A program made the translations under genes and the position numbers. This document shows, in pieces, positions 54,884 through 63,877 of a stretch of DNA of 64,000 bases. Numbering within the stretch: the first letter of the stretch is position 1; every line of letters begins with the position of its first letter. Source of the DNA: Neobacillus cucumis (GTDB lineage: Bacteria > Bacillota > Bacilli > Bacillales_B > DSM-18226); NCBI RefSeq assembly GCF_023715505.1, contig NZ_JAMBOH010000020.1, forward strand, positions 32,262 through 96,261, read 5' to 3'. The notes below the pieces were generated by a model. The model was not told the origin of the DNA and ran no database searches. It worked only from the letters and a program-made list of their open reading frames with translations.

Positions 54884-56329
54884 TTATTTAAGTGCTTTAC
54901 TAACTTTTAACTTCTTTCCTTTTATGGTTGCATTCTCCATAGCTTGTAAAACGAGCGAGCCTTTTCCATTCAGAATATCAACATAGGACATTTGATCCTG
55001 AATGGTAATAATCCCAATATCATCTGCAGTTACTCCAGGAATTTTCGCAATCGTTCCAACAAAATCTACCGCTCGAAGCTTCTTCTTTTTTCCACCGCTA
55101 AAATATAGTTTCATGATATCTTGGTTAATTCTCGCAGTTTTATTATTTCTTACGACTCGTCGGCCGCTGATTTTTTCTTCGAAAGCAGCCTTCTTACCAG
55201 CAACATCATGTGGCTTTGGTGCGTCCATTTTTGGAATTTCAAAACCAATATACCGTTCAATATTTTTAACGAATTTTCCTTCATAAGGTGTCGCAAACGT
55301 AATCGCTTTTCCTTCATTTCCTGCGCGGCCGGTTCGGCCTGTCCGGTGGACATAACTCTCTTTTTCCATTGGAACATCATAGTTGATAACAAGTGTCACA
55401 TTATCAATATCAATTCCTCGTGCAGCTACGTCGGTGGCAACTAGATAACGGAAATTCCCCATTTTGAAACCATCCATTACAGCAAACCGATCTTGTTGTT
55501 CTAATCCGCCATGGAGTCTTTCACAAGAATAATTAGATTCTTCCAATTCAGTATAGACAGTATCGACATGTTCTTTTGTTCGGCAAAATATAAGGCAGCT
55601 GTCTGGATTTTCAACGACGGTAACGTCTTTCAGGAGTGAAATTTTTTCATCTTCCTTCACTTCGATTAGACGATGTTCGATTGTATCCGTCGTAATCCCG
55701 CCAGCCTCAATCTCTACATTAATAGGATTTTCCATATACTTATAGCAGAGATTTTCAACATCTTTAGGTAATGTTGCCGAAAATACCATTGTTACTCTGT
55801 TTAAAGGAAGTTGATTTATAATTGCTTCTACTTCATCGATAAAACCCATATTAAGCATTTCATCAGCTTCATCTATAATTAGATACTTTATTTTATCTAA
55901 AACCAGGGTTTCTCTTTCAATATGATCCATAACACGTCCTGGGGTACCAACAACTACATGAGTTTTTTGTTTCAGTTCTTCTTTTTGTTTCGTAAACGGT
56001 TCTTTTCCGTAAACGGCCATTGCTTTGATCCGTTTAAACCTTCCAATATTGGTAATGTCTTCGCGAACTTGAACAGCAAGCTCTCTGGTTGGTGTAAGGA
56101 TTAAGGCCTGTGGCAATTTTTCTTCCCATTCAATCATTTCGCAAATAGGAATTCCAAAGGATGCAGTCTTGCCACTGCCCGTTTGTGATTTTACGACAAG
56201 ATCTTGATTTGCCAATACTAATGGAATGACTTTGCTCTGAACCTCTGTCGGAGCTTCGTATTTTAATACTTCTAAAGATCTTTTTATTTCATCGCTTAAA
56301 TTAAAATCCTCAAATCTTGTTTCACTCAT
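54884..56329 (-). CDS. dbpA: DEAD-box RNA helicase DbpA/YxiN
   Basis: ATP-dependent RNA helicase acting on 23S rRNA helix 92 during large-subunit assembly. 481 residues: Q motif [13 protein letters not shown], motif [13 protein letters not shown], Ia [12 protein letters not shown] in [13 protein letters not shown], and motif [12 protein letters not shown]. The C-terminal DbpA RNA-binding domain (residues about 405-481, [19 protein letters not shown]) gives the rRNA specificity. It is monocistronic, with a terminator at 54718. The upstream gap 56330-56563 shows no clear structured leader. Confidence 0.95.
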   Translation of the reverse strand: MSETRFEDFNLSDEIKRSLEVLKYEAPTEVQSKVIPLVLANQDLVVKSQTGSGKTASFGIPICEMIEWEEKLPQALILTPTRELAVQVREDITNIGRFKRIKAMAVYGKEPFTKQKEELKQKTHVVVGTPGRVMDHIERETLVLDKIKYLIIDEADEMLNMGFIDEVEAIINQLPLNRVTMVFSATLPKDVENLCYKYMENPINVEIEAGGITTDTIEHRLIEVKEDEKISLLKDVTVVENPDSCLIFCRTKEHVDTVYTELEESNYSCERLHGGLEQQDRFAVMDGFKMGNFRYLVATDVAARGIDIDNVTLVINYDVPMEKESYVHRTGRTGRAGNEGKAITFATPYEGKFVKNIERYIGFEIPKMDAPKPHDVAGKKAAFEEKISGRRVVRNNKTARINQDIMKLYFSGGKKKKLRAVDFVGTIAKIPGVTADDIGIITIQDQMSYVDILNGKGSLVLQAMENATIKGKKLKVSKALK

Positions 56330-56563
56330 GTATTAACCTCGTTTTTTTGTATTTATCCCGCTTATCTATAGGATTTCTCTCAAAGAAATATCATATGCAT
56401 AATCTGAATATGGTTCATTATACTTGAAACTTTCGCGAATATAAACGTTTCAAACTGGTCTTATAACGATTTACCCCACTTTTGTGAACTTATCCTCTTC
56501 TTCAACGAATATCCTGGTTGATACTGTTTTCTACCCTTCTTTTTACATGGCTTCCATGATAAA

Positions 56564-56690
56564 AAGCCTCTTTTGCATTATTGGGTTTCCCAACATAGTA
56601 AAAGAGGCTCCACAGTCTGTTTGATTTTAGTCCCCTACACAGTCTATCTGTAAAACGGTTATTTAAACCAAATTATTCCATACACCTAAA
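56564..56690 (-). repeat. Degenerate repeat copy 2 with terminator, upstream of dbpA
   Basis: Minus strand GTGTATGGAATAATTTGG, AACAGACTGTGGAGCCTC, TTTTACTATGTTGGGAAACCC, AAAAGAGGCTTTTTATC. A strong terminator with no gene left upstream. With copy 1 it brackets the dbpA gene as a direct repeat. Confidence 0.55.
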
Positions 56691-56709
56691 AGTGATATAT
56701 CAATACCTT

Positions 56710-56776
56710 TGGCGGTACTGCGTGGGAATCGAACCCACCAGACCTGGCACGCAGGTCTCAAGCAGTTTTGAAGTTA
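56710..56776 (-). pseudogene. selC-like tRNA 3' half (anticodon loop to CCA), copy 2
   Basis: The minus strand reads CTTCAAA (a loop with UCA anticodon), ACTGC, a long variable arm AGACCTG-CGTGC-CAGGTCT, a perfect T-arm GTGGG-TTCGATT-CCCAC, then GCAGTACC and GCCA. The 5' half is missing: no GGTACTGC or D-arm lies in the 50 bp before the loop. The break is exactly in the anticodon loop, a usual crossover site of tyrosine integrases. The UCA loop with a long variable arm points to tRNA-Sec. Not a working tRNA. Confidence 0.5.
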
Positions 56777-56899
56777 GAGGGAAGGTATCTTTTTTGATTT
56801 AATTTAGTTTTATTTAATGTTGCAAAGTCTTGATTTAATGCACTTTTAAAAAAATCATAGATCATTTAGTTTTATCTATTTAAATATAAAGACATCTAG

Positions 56900-57220
56900 T
56901 CTGTGACCAAGTTGTGACCAAAGGTGTGACCAGTTTTCTTATATTATTAAAAGGATTAAACAAGTAAATGCGGAGGTTTTTTCAGACCTCCTCTTCTTCC
57001 AATTGGCACCCAAGGGCGCATGGTCATAATTAAACCTTGACACCAACCCTGTCAATGATGGATATACTTTATGATTATAACAGTTTAATTAAGAAAGTAT
57101 TGTTATAACAAGGATTTCAATAAGTCTTAATATGATTGAATTTTTGATATTAAACACAGTTAGATCAAATTTGTCCCCAAAGTGTCCCCAATTGTCCCCC
57201 TGATTAGCAATAAGATAAAA
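56900..57220 (-). other. Possible integrase 3'-end remnants
   Basis: Two clusters of short repeats, the gtgacca type at 56910-56945 and the tgtcccc type at 57170-57200, resemble the ends of tyrosine-integrase genes that abut tRNA attachment sites. A minus frame ends GHTFGHNLVTD and then stops. A hairpin GGAGGT/ACCTCC lies at 56971-56990. No intact integrase is present. The family call is weak. Confidence 0.3.
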
Positions 57221-58224
57221 ACTATTAAAACCTTTTAATACGGTACAAGTATCTGCGTTTTATACAAACCTCATCCTCTTTTTTCATTTTTGACAAAGAG
57301 AAAGGGATCTATTTGAGACCAGTAATTGTTACATCATGCCGCCCATATAGTTTTATGCTGTAACATTTTTAACCGCATTAGAGGAAAGTCGCATAGAATC
57401 CGCATTCTCCAGGTGCTGCGTGTAACATCTTAACATTTACTGTGATTTATTGTACTCCGCTAGCAAAATGTTTGCATGTTGTTAACCGGTCAATGATGTA
57501 ATCGACTTGATGATTCTTATAACAAAAGCGATCCAGATTTTATTATGCATCGCTTTTGTTACACATTCCACATGTGTTGAGTGTATGTGCGCCTGGTGAG
57601 TGCTTTGTTCCCGCTAAAGATAAAACCATTTACAGTTGGGACCGAAGTGCAGTAACACAAGAGTTGTCGGTGGTAATCCTTTGTCTTTATACAAATGGTT
57701 CAGGTTGCTCTTGCTCTTCAAGCCCTTTCCAAACAGCAATAATAAATTCTCAGTCATCCGGCGTAACCCATTCGGATTTGGCTTGATTCAAGTTATCCCA
57801 ATTATAATGCACTAAAACAGTGGGTTTTTGTGATCAAGTTCCTGTTGTAGCTGAATACCATATATGATTTTACGATATCCAAAAGCCTTGGAGGCGTTTC
57901 TTCGTCAAATGTATATTGGAAAACGAACTTTTTGTTACCTTTTATATCGCATAGCCTTTCAATTTTATGATAAAGTTAGTACCTTTTTAAGCGCTACTAC
58001 TGTCTTTATTTCTCCTTTTTTATTAAGTTCAGTCATATCGAAATCGTGTATGGCAGGTATTCATAGTGATGAATATAGGAAATTTAAAAGCTGAAATTTT
58101 TATAATTTTATTCAAGTGCTTCACCCTTAGAATTTCTTTCTCTTACAAGATCTGACCGGGTCGAAAGTTAATTCTTCATACTAAAAATAAGGTGTTTACT
58201 ATCATAATACCTCTGTAGAGTATT
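57221..58224. other. Decayed intergenic DNA, no gene recognised
   Basis: About 1 kb with only short frames on both strands (for example plus 57556-57786 and 57864-58094), none with a ribosome binding site or a protein I recognise. Probably remains of the element bounded by the tRNA fragment. Confidence 0.5.
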
Positions 58225-58536
58225 ATCTCTTTAAAACAATGGTACACAGCGGCAATGGAAATTGAAAATGAAAATGTTGTTTCTACATATTGTAATGTAG
58301 CAAAACCTGCCATATTTAGAGGTAATCAGATAAGTTTTGTTGATTTAGATTTAGATTATATTCAAGAAAGAAACAAGGAATGGATAGTTGTTGATGAAGA
58401 TGAATTTGAAGCTATTAGTGTATGGATATTCTATTGAGTTAAAGAGAGAGGCAAAAAATACACTAGATAATTTAATGGAAGAAGTAAATCGATGGGGATT
58501 TCCACTTAATAATCAAATGGCTTCCCTACTCAGTTA
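58225..58536 (+). pseudogene. DUF402-domain protein fragment, frameshifted
   Basis: GNQISFVDLDLDYIQERNKE followed by VVDEDEFEA matches the DUF402 core. After a frame change near 58416 the text goes on as YGYSIELKREAKNTLDNLME, then EVNRWGFPLNNQM, and stops. The N-terminal part of the domain is missing. Intact relatives are small nucleotide- or RNA-acting hydrolases. Confidence 0.6.
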
Positions 58537-58796
58537 AAGCTCCATTACTTTCATCTTTACTAAACTACAGGGGCAGGTTAGATCGACTAACAGTGTATCA
58601 CTGCTTTAATAAATGAAATGGGATATCAAAAAAACTAAACTATTAAGTTATCAAAAATTAGCCTGGACGGCCGCCCTTTAACACTTTGGTTCTATTTTGA
58701 GTTTTGGAAAGTTAACAAACCCCATATTATCAAAAACGAATACTAACTTGATAACCTCTTTAAGTTTAATATTGACTTATGATCAAAGGCAAAATA

Positions 58797-58820
58797 AAAC
58801 AGGGCTTTAAGGCCCCGTTT
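58797..58820 (-). terminator. Terminator after the small membrane protein
   Basis: AAACGGGGC/GCCCTGTTT stem in the minus direction with TTATTTT after it, overlapping the stop codon region. Confidence 0.75.
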
Positions 58821-59052
58821 ATTTGCTTTTATTATTATTAAATAGAATTAAAAGGGCTCCAACGACCACGATAGCACCCAACAAAATATATGTGCCAGTC
58901 CCCAGGTGGCCGCCCCAACTGATTGTAATATCATCACTCTTTTGATGTGCTGATGCCATTAATATCGAATCGGATATAGAGTTCATACCATGTAGGATCA
59001 GACCTGTAAGGATGGCTTGCACTGCTATGAAAATACCTACTAATTCTCTCAT
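58819..59052 (-). CDS. Small membrane protein with two helices, unknown function
   Basis: 77 residues: an N-terminal helix (VGIFIAVQAILTGLILHG), a polar middle, and a second helix (YILLGAIVVVGALLILF) before a basic NNNKSK tail. Both termini are probably cytoplasmic or membrane-edge. Ribosome binding site GAGGGG, 10 bases before ATG. It lies 125 bp downstream of the secreted protein in the same direction and ends in a terminator, so the two may be one transcript and work together at the envelope. Confidence 0.62.
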   Translation of the reverse strand: MRELVGIFIAVQAILTGLILHGMNSISDSILMASAHQKSDDITISWGGHLGTGTYILLGAIVVVGALLILFNNNKSK

Positions 59053-59177
59053 TCTTTTTGTACCCCTCGCTGTTCTTTTTCTTTATTCTACTTTACCATT
59101 TCTATGTAAATATACATAAATTTTCCTATAAGAAAAAGCAAAGTTTTACTACCCTGCTTTTCCACATCAAACTGTTA

Positions 59178-60539
59178 TCAGTTATAGTCGTAATTTACAG
59201 ACAAACGTTTTGCAGCAGTTTTATATTGTGTTCCGCTATAAATTTGAACGGTAACAGTAGCTGCATAAGTCGCAGTTGCATAAGTGCCCGTTGATGCCCA
59301 ACCGGCTGTGCCCTTGAAGACTTCATCATCCAATTCCCCATCCGATACGTCCCATCTTGCGTAGTCATATCCTATGCTGCTCTGATCATCCACGGTGACT
59401 GCATCACCCATGGACATGGTTGCACTGAAAGCCCAAGGGAATCCAATGGTTAGGTCCCAACCAGATTTTGTACTGTCTCCTTGTGGTGTCCACTTTTCTA
59501 ATTCGTCACCATCAATCGGGATATCGATATCCTGCCAAATATTTCTTGCTTGCGCCCCATTATAGGCATTAGCCTGTGTTAAAGGTGAAAGAGTGAAATA
59601 ATCGTACTTGGTGCTATTGTCAGTTGAACGATTTGCCATATAAAGCTTCCAGTCCATATCGACACGTCCCATAGTCGTTCCTGAACCACTCTTGGCTAAA
59701 GAGTAGGAACCATAGGAGTCATTTACCAACGAGCTAGCTGCAGTTGCTTCGTTTGTCGATACTAGAGCTGTCTCTTCTTGGCTATCCGCTTCATCCATTT
59801 CAATCAAATCTGCTTGTTCAGCTAGGATGTCCTGGATGTAAAATTCCTCTTTGTTTCCAATCATGTTCCCTTCGTCATCGTAAGCAGCATCGCTGATATC
59901 CACAAATTGGCGTTTCTCCTTGCCATTCTTTGTGAAACCGATGATGTTGCTTACGGTGTCTGCTGTTGGAACATTCTCTTTATATTCGCCTTTCTCTGCT
60001 TGAATTTTTTCAGCACTTGCACCAAATTCCAGGTAGCCTTGGACGCCATTTGGATCTTTTGCTTTGACTTTGATTTCATCAATATTAAGCAATTCCTTGT
60101 ATTCTTCGATGGATAGTTCTCCATAAAGGTAGACTCTTTTTCCTTCATCTAGCGCAGTTTGAAGATAGGCTTGCAAATCCGCATCTTTTCTAACGTCCTC
60201 GACATTGGCTGCGATGTCTGTTGATTCTACAAGGTCTTTGTTCTTCTTATCAATCTTGCCTGAATGCTTGATAGATTTAACTGCCAATGCATTTTTCTTA
60301 ACCTTATCTTTCAGCTTGTCCAGCGTTTCATCTTGCTTTTTGCCGTTTATGTAGTTGATCTTTTCGCCCACCTCATTGGATGAAATGAACACTAGCTTGT
60401 CGACCGGCTTTGCGTACTGTGATTGTCCCTGGCTTGCATAAGAGATCAGCCTTTTCAAGTTTAAAGAAAATGGTGAAGCCATAATCCCTGTTAGTAGTGC
60501 GCCGCTCATAGCGACTTTTAATACTGTCTGTTTTAACAT
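59178..60539 (-). CDS. Secreted protein of unknown function
   Basis: 453 residues with a signal peptide (basic MLKQTVLK, hydrophobic AMSGALLTGIMASPFSL, cleavage probably near residue 36-40). Residues 45-160 are charged and helical. An acidic middle with DEADSQEETALV leads to a C-terminal beta-rich domain (290-453) rich in Trp, Tyr, Ser and Thr (FTLSPLTQANAYNGAQARN, GWDLTIGFPWAFSATMSMG, YATATYAATVTVQIYSGTQY). The end looks like a beta-sandwich toxin, adhesin or coat protein, but I recognise no family. No LPxTG anchor or binding repeats, so it is probably released or held by the adjacent membrane protein. Start behind GACGGAG. Confidence 0.7.
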   Translation of the reverse strand: MLKQTVLKVAMSGALLTGIMASPFSLNLKRLISYASQGQSQYAKPVDKLVFISSNEVGEKINYINGKKQDETLDKLKDKVKKNALAVKSIKHSGKIDKKNKDLVESTDIAANVEDVRKDADLQAYLQTALDEGKRVYLYGELSIEEYKELLNIDEIKVKAKDPNGVQGYLEFGASAEKIQAEKGEYKENVPTADTVSNIIGFTKNGKEKRQFVDISDAAYDDEGNMIGNKEEFYIQDILAEQADLIEMDEADSQEETALVSTNEATAASSLVNDSYGSYSLAKSGSGTTMGRVDMDWKLYMANRSTDNSTKYDYFTLSPLTQANAYNGAQARNIWQDIDIPIDGDELEKWTPQGDSTKSGWDLTIGFPWAFSATMSMGDAVTVDDQSSIGYDYARWDVSDGELDDEVFKGTAGWASTGTYATATYAATVTVQIYSGTQYKTAAKRLSVNYDYN

Positions 60540-61205
60540 TTCTCCGTCTCACTTTTTGATGTTTTCTTAGAGGCCATGATAATAGATTAACCTATGTATT
60601 TTTACATATTTAGTAAAAATAGGAAAGTATGGATATAACAAGTCCTTTTCTAGGACAAGTATCCCGAAACCTGAATTTCTTATCGCATCTGATAGGTGCT
60701 ATTATACAGATGAACCATTTACTGGTAAATGCTATTCTGGTACTTTAATAGTAGGGAAAATTTTATAAGCAAACAAAAAGCAGGCATGTCAGGGTGTTCT
60801 TCTTAATTCAATTGGCTCTAGTGACTATGATAGCTCGATTTCCCCTATAATTGGAACCTGGTCCACTGCCGTTTTGAGGAGGTCTGGACATAAATCGGCT
60901 GCGCGGTTTGGAAGATATCTGTTGAGAAGTCAAACTACTCTGTCAGTTCTTCATCAAAATAAAGCTTAGGCTTTGCGGGGTATAGTCAGTCACTGTAAGC
61001 TGAGTGCCAACTGGCACTCTCACCTTCATCATGCTGATGTTGGAGAATCGGCGGTCTGTGTGGCTAACGGAGAACTCTTTGTACTCCGCCATGATATCTT
61101 GGAATCAGTAAGGAATACCCTTTTATTACCGTGGCGGAACTAATCAAGGGTTAGCAATAAAAAGGGAATAGCAATTGTAAATGGGGTACTAGCCTTACCA
61201 ACTTT
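60540..61205. other. Intergenic; one doubtful 49-codon frame
   Basis: On the minus strand 60943-61092 encodes 49 residues beginning MAEYKEFSVSHTDRRFSNIS with gene-like composition, but it has no ribosome binding site and no family I know. It could be a fragment of a phage or element gene. The rest shows no coding sequence. Confidence 0.35.
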
Positions 61206-61421
61206 GTGAAAAGAGTCTGTACATTATGGAGTTTCCAGCAAATAGTACATCCAAAGGTTGTTTCTGAAAGGATAGGGCATTCGACAATCGGTATCACTAT
61301 GATACGTACACTTATGTGTTTCAAAATCTATAAAAAGAAGCTGCCCTTCAATTCGAGCAGCTCATTAATAGCTAATTTAAATTTAAAAAATTCTAAGTTA
61401 CCAAAATGTAACCAAAGTTAA
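61206..61421 (+). pseudogene. Tyrosine recombinase/integrase C-terminal fragment
   Basis: The translation VHPKVVSERIGHSTIGITM is the last part of the integrase catalytic domain, with the conserved GH. After it the frame is lost; the Tyr-bearing TYSH segment is read only after a frame change. The ending near SKLPKCNQS and a ttaccaaaatgtaacc pattern fits an integrase 3' end. Only about 50 of some 380 residues survive. Confidence 0.6.
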
Positions 61422-61548
61422 GTTTTTCAGTTGTTTGCAAACAATCACAACCATATATAAAAGCATTTAATAATTCGAATAAGGAATTGATAGAAAAGCG
61501 CAAAGAGATGGAGGGACTACAAAGTGACTCATAAGAATTGGTACCTTT

Positions 61549-61762
61549 TCTTGTGTTACATGTCATTGGCTACCAGGATTGATAAAAGACGAAAGACTTT
61601 AAGGACCAAGTACCCAACTGTTGATTTCGAATTACACCAAGGTAATTATACGGACATCTCTAATTAGTTTAGAGAAGAAAGTGTAGACTTTGGGTTTGTG
61701 AATTCAAATTCTCTATCGAATCTAACTACCATTGACCTAATCTCAAAACATTATTATTATTA
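61549..61762 (+). pseudogene. LysR-type effector-domain fragment
   Basis: CHWLPGLIK, then after a frame change TKYPTVDFELHQGNYTDISN, a stop, and REESVDFGFVNSNSLSNL. This is the start of a LysR ligand-binding domain. The DNA-binding part and the C-terminal half are gone. Confidence 0.55.
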
Positions 61763-62000
61763 ATGAATCATTATGCACTATTTATTGAAGCCTCGGTATT
61801 ATAAAAAATATTTTGAATTTTAGCCGTAAATAGAAGATTTTTTTGATTAGAATCTAACATTAATAAAATCTATAATTAATTATTGGTTAGTTATAATTTT
61901 TTACATAAAAATGAAAGCGCATTAATACAAGCGTCCGGAATATTTTTATTGATATCATAATATATAAGGAGCTCATTTTTTTTTATAAGGAAGTGATGTT

Positions 62001-62894
62001 ATGGATGATGAACAACTTTTAACCTTCATTACTGTTTTTGAGTTAAATAATTATTCGCGTACAGCAGACCACTTGAATTTAACACAGCCGGCGGTAACGG
62101 CAAGAATTCAAAAATTAGAAAATGAACTGGACTGTAAATTATTTTACCGCGACGGAAAAAAAATCTTATTGACTAAGGAAGGAACTGCCCTGCTTCCATA
62201 TGCACATAAAATATTAAACTATGTAAAAGAAGCAAGACAGGTGATTGAAGGTATTAAAACTCCAACGATTATCATTGGATTATCACCTGCCATCTCTGTT
62301 TCAATTGTCTTAGAGGTTTTATCACTGCTCCGCAGAACAAGTGAGTTTTCTTTTGAACTAGTGGAAGCAGCGGACTCTGTAGAAGTTTCTAAGATGATTA
62401 AAGATGGGACAATCGATATAGGGCTTGTAAGAGATGTAATCCCATTTACAAATCTGGAATCTGAATATATTTTTCATGAAAAGCTTGTTTTTATTGTTGG
62501 AAAAGACCATCCATTAGTTGGAAAAGCTGAAATTTTAAAAGACGATCTTATTGACCAAACTATGATTTGCTATCGTAGGGAAACAGCCTTATGGCGAAAA
62601 ATTGATGAAAGATTAATCGGAGTAAGAAATCTAAAACGAATTGAAGTTGGCGGATTCGAAATGGTAATATCGATGATTAAAAATAACTGGGGTTTTAGTG
62701 TCGTACCAGAACTAATTCTAGCTAATCACACAAATACACGCAATAAAGATTTATGTACCGTCCCTTTTGCTGAATTTAAAGATCTCACTTATAATGTTGC
62801 TGGAATATATAAAAAGGAATCTCCAAAGTTAGAAAGGCTTCTTCTGTTTCTTCATACTTTTGAAACAACTTTAAAAAATTTAAAATCTATTTAA
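62001..62894 (+). CDS. LysR-family transcriptional regulator
   Basis: Full-length LTTR of 297 residues. The winged helix-turn-helix reads TFITVFELNNYSRTADHLN, then TQPAVTARIQKLENELDCKL (residues 8-50). The effector domain has two Rossmann-like halves (TIIIGLSPAISVSIVLEVL; GFEMVISMIKNNWGFSVVPE). Start ATG behind AAGGAAG. It is similar to CysL/YwfK-type regulators in its 91-200 region, but I cannot name the effector. No operon partner; the nearest divergent genes are remnants, so its target may be elsewhere. Confidence 0.88.
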   Translation: MDDEQLLTFITVFELNNYSRTADHLNLTQPAVTARIQKLENELDCKLFYRDGKKILLTKEGTALLPYAHKILNYVKEARQVIEGIKTPTIIIGLSPAISVSIVLEVLSLLRRTSEFSFELVEAADSVEVSKMIKDGTIDIGLVRDVIPFTNLESEYIFHEKLVFIVGKDHPLVGKAEILKDDLIDQTMICYRRETALWRKIDERLIGVRNLKRIEVGGFEMVISMIKNNWGFSVVPELILANHTNTRNKDLCTVPFAEFKDLTYNVAGIYKKESPKLERLLLFLHTFETTLKNLKSI

Positions 62895-62920
62895 ATATGT
62901 ATACGCTATGGATCAGCAAT

Positions 62921-62958
62921 AACAAAGGACATTCAATTTAAACAAAATGTCCTTTGTT
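62921..62958 (+). terminator. Terminator of the LysR-type gene
   Basis: AACAAAGGACAT with its complement (12 bp), 27 bp past the stop codon. Confidence 0.75.
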
Positions 62959-62964
62959 ATAAAT

Positions 62965-63140
62965 CTATACCGTTTCTCTAAGAAAACTTGTTTTATTTAA
63001 CCCTAAAAACTCGATAGCATTTTCTCCAAGCATTTTTATCTTTTCCTCATCGACGGTCTTAACATTTAAATTATTTGTTTGAGTTAGTTCGTTTTCAATC
63101 TCTTTGTTATGCTTTTTCCATAATGACTTTGGACTCTGTA
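62965..63140 (-). pseudogene. C-terminal fragment of an amidohydrolase-family protein
   Basis: The minus strand reads KHNKEIENELTQ and VDEEKIKMLGENAIEFLGLN to a stop. The KxxGENAxxxxGL pattern is the last helix of metal-dependent TIM-barrel amidohydrolases. Everything before it is lost. Confidence 0.5.
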
Positions 63141-63160
63141 CTTTGCTTTAAATTTTATGA

Positions 63161-63394
63161 TTAATCGTTTTGTTCTCTCACTAAAATATCATTCTCAATT
63201 ATTAATGGTTTTTCTACAAAATTAATCTTTTTCATTATTTTTTGTATTACTTTCGGAAAAAAGTAAGCCCCAAAAAAAGCGCAAATAAAAGCCTGTGACC
63301 AAGTTTTTAACCATGCATGTAAAAATGTTCCATCATAACCCCTATTTATTAAGATTAATATTAATGAAATAAAAAAGGACATAGTAAAAGCCAT
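63161..63394 (-). CDS. DUF2798-type small membrane protein
   Basis: 77 residues with two helices (MAFTMSFFISLILILIN; FICAFFGAYFFPKVIQKIM) joined by FLHAWLKTWSQA, the hallmark of DUF2798. The family usually has about 15 more residues at the N-terminus. The frame is open upstream of this ATG (NIIFAFL) back to near 63440 with GGAG ahead, but without an ATG, GTG or TTG there. Either a rare ATA/ATT start is used or the start has been lost. Confidence 0.6.
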   Translation of the reverse strand: MAFTMSFFISLILILINRGYDGTFLHAWLKTWSQAFICAFFGAYFFPKVIQKIMKKINFVEKPLIIENDILVREQND

Positions 63395-63658
63395 TAAAAA
63401 TGCAAAAATGATATTTTTATATTTAATATTAATATTTATTATTACTCATCTCCTCATCATTTAATTTAACTACATTTTTATCTTACCAATACCTACATAC
63501 ATATTGTTTCAAGTAAGAACAGAACAAATAACAGATGTTCCCTAACCTTTATGTATTTTTATTAACACTAGCTATATAGTAACAATTGCATTCACATTAT
63601 TAAAATAAATATTTTTGATAGAATTATAAGTAATTCTTATATAAAGGAGTTAGTGAGA

Positions 63659-63877
63659 GTGTATACTTATTATCCTTTTATAAAAGCTATAGAAACAGGC
63701 AGTTTACAGGAGTGGGAGAAGAACTTGGGTATTCTCAATCCGCCATTAGCCAAATGGTGAATTCTTTAGAAGAAGAACTTTCTACGAAACTTATTTTACG
63801 TTCTAGAAAGGGAATTACACTAACACCAGATGGAGAAGAATTTTTTCCATATATTAAAAACATTTATAATTCGCGGA
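63659..63877 (+). pseudogene. LysR-type regulator, N-terminal part only, frameshifted and cut
   Basis: GTG at 63659 behind AAAGGAG starts YTYYPFIKAIETGSL. After a frame change near 63707 it goes on as VGEELGYSQSAISQMVNSLE and LILRSRKGITLTPDGEEFFP, a full DNA-binding domain. It ends near 63877, where sequence resembling an IS end begins. Confidence 0.65.

Noticed and set aside
5549..56776. One genomic island bounded by the two tRNA-like fragments
   Set aside because: The interval holds core genes (gcv, lipA, purU, dbpA) and several separate transcription units; a single transferred element of this content is unlikely.
57301..57410. A minus frame with NAVKNVTA and an ending MGGMM, similar to pieces of GroEL
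   Set aside because: The two pieces come from distant parts of GroEL, a stop codon lies between them, and nothing else of GroEL is present. Probably chance.
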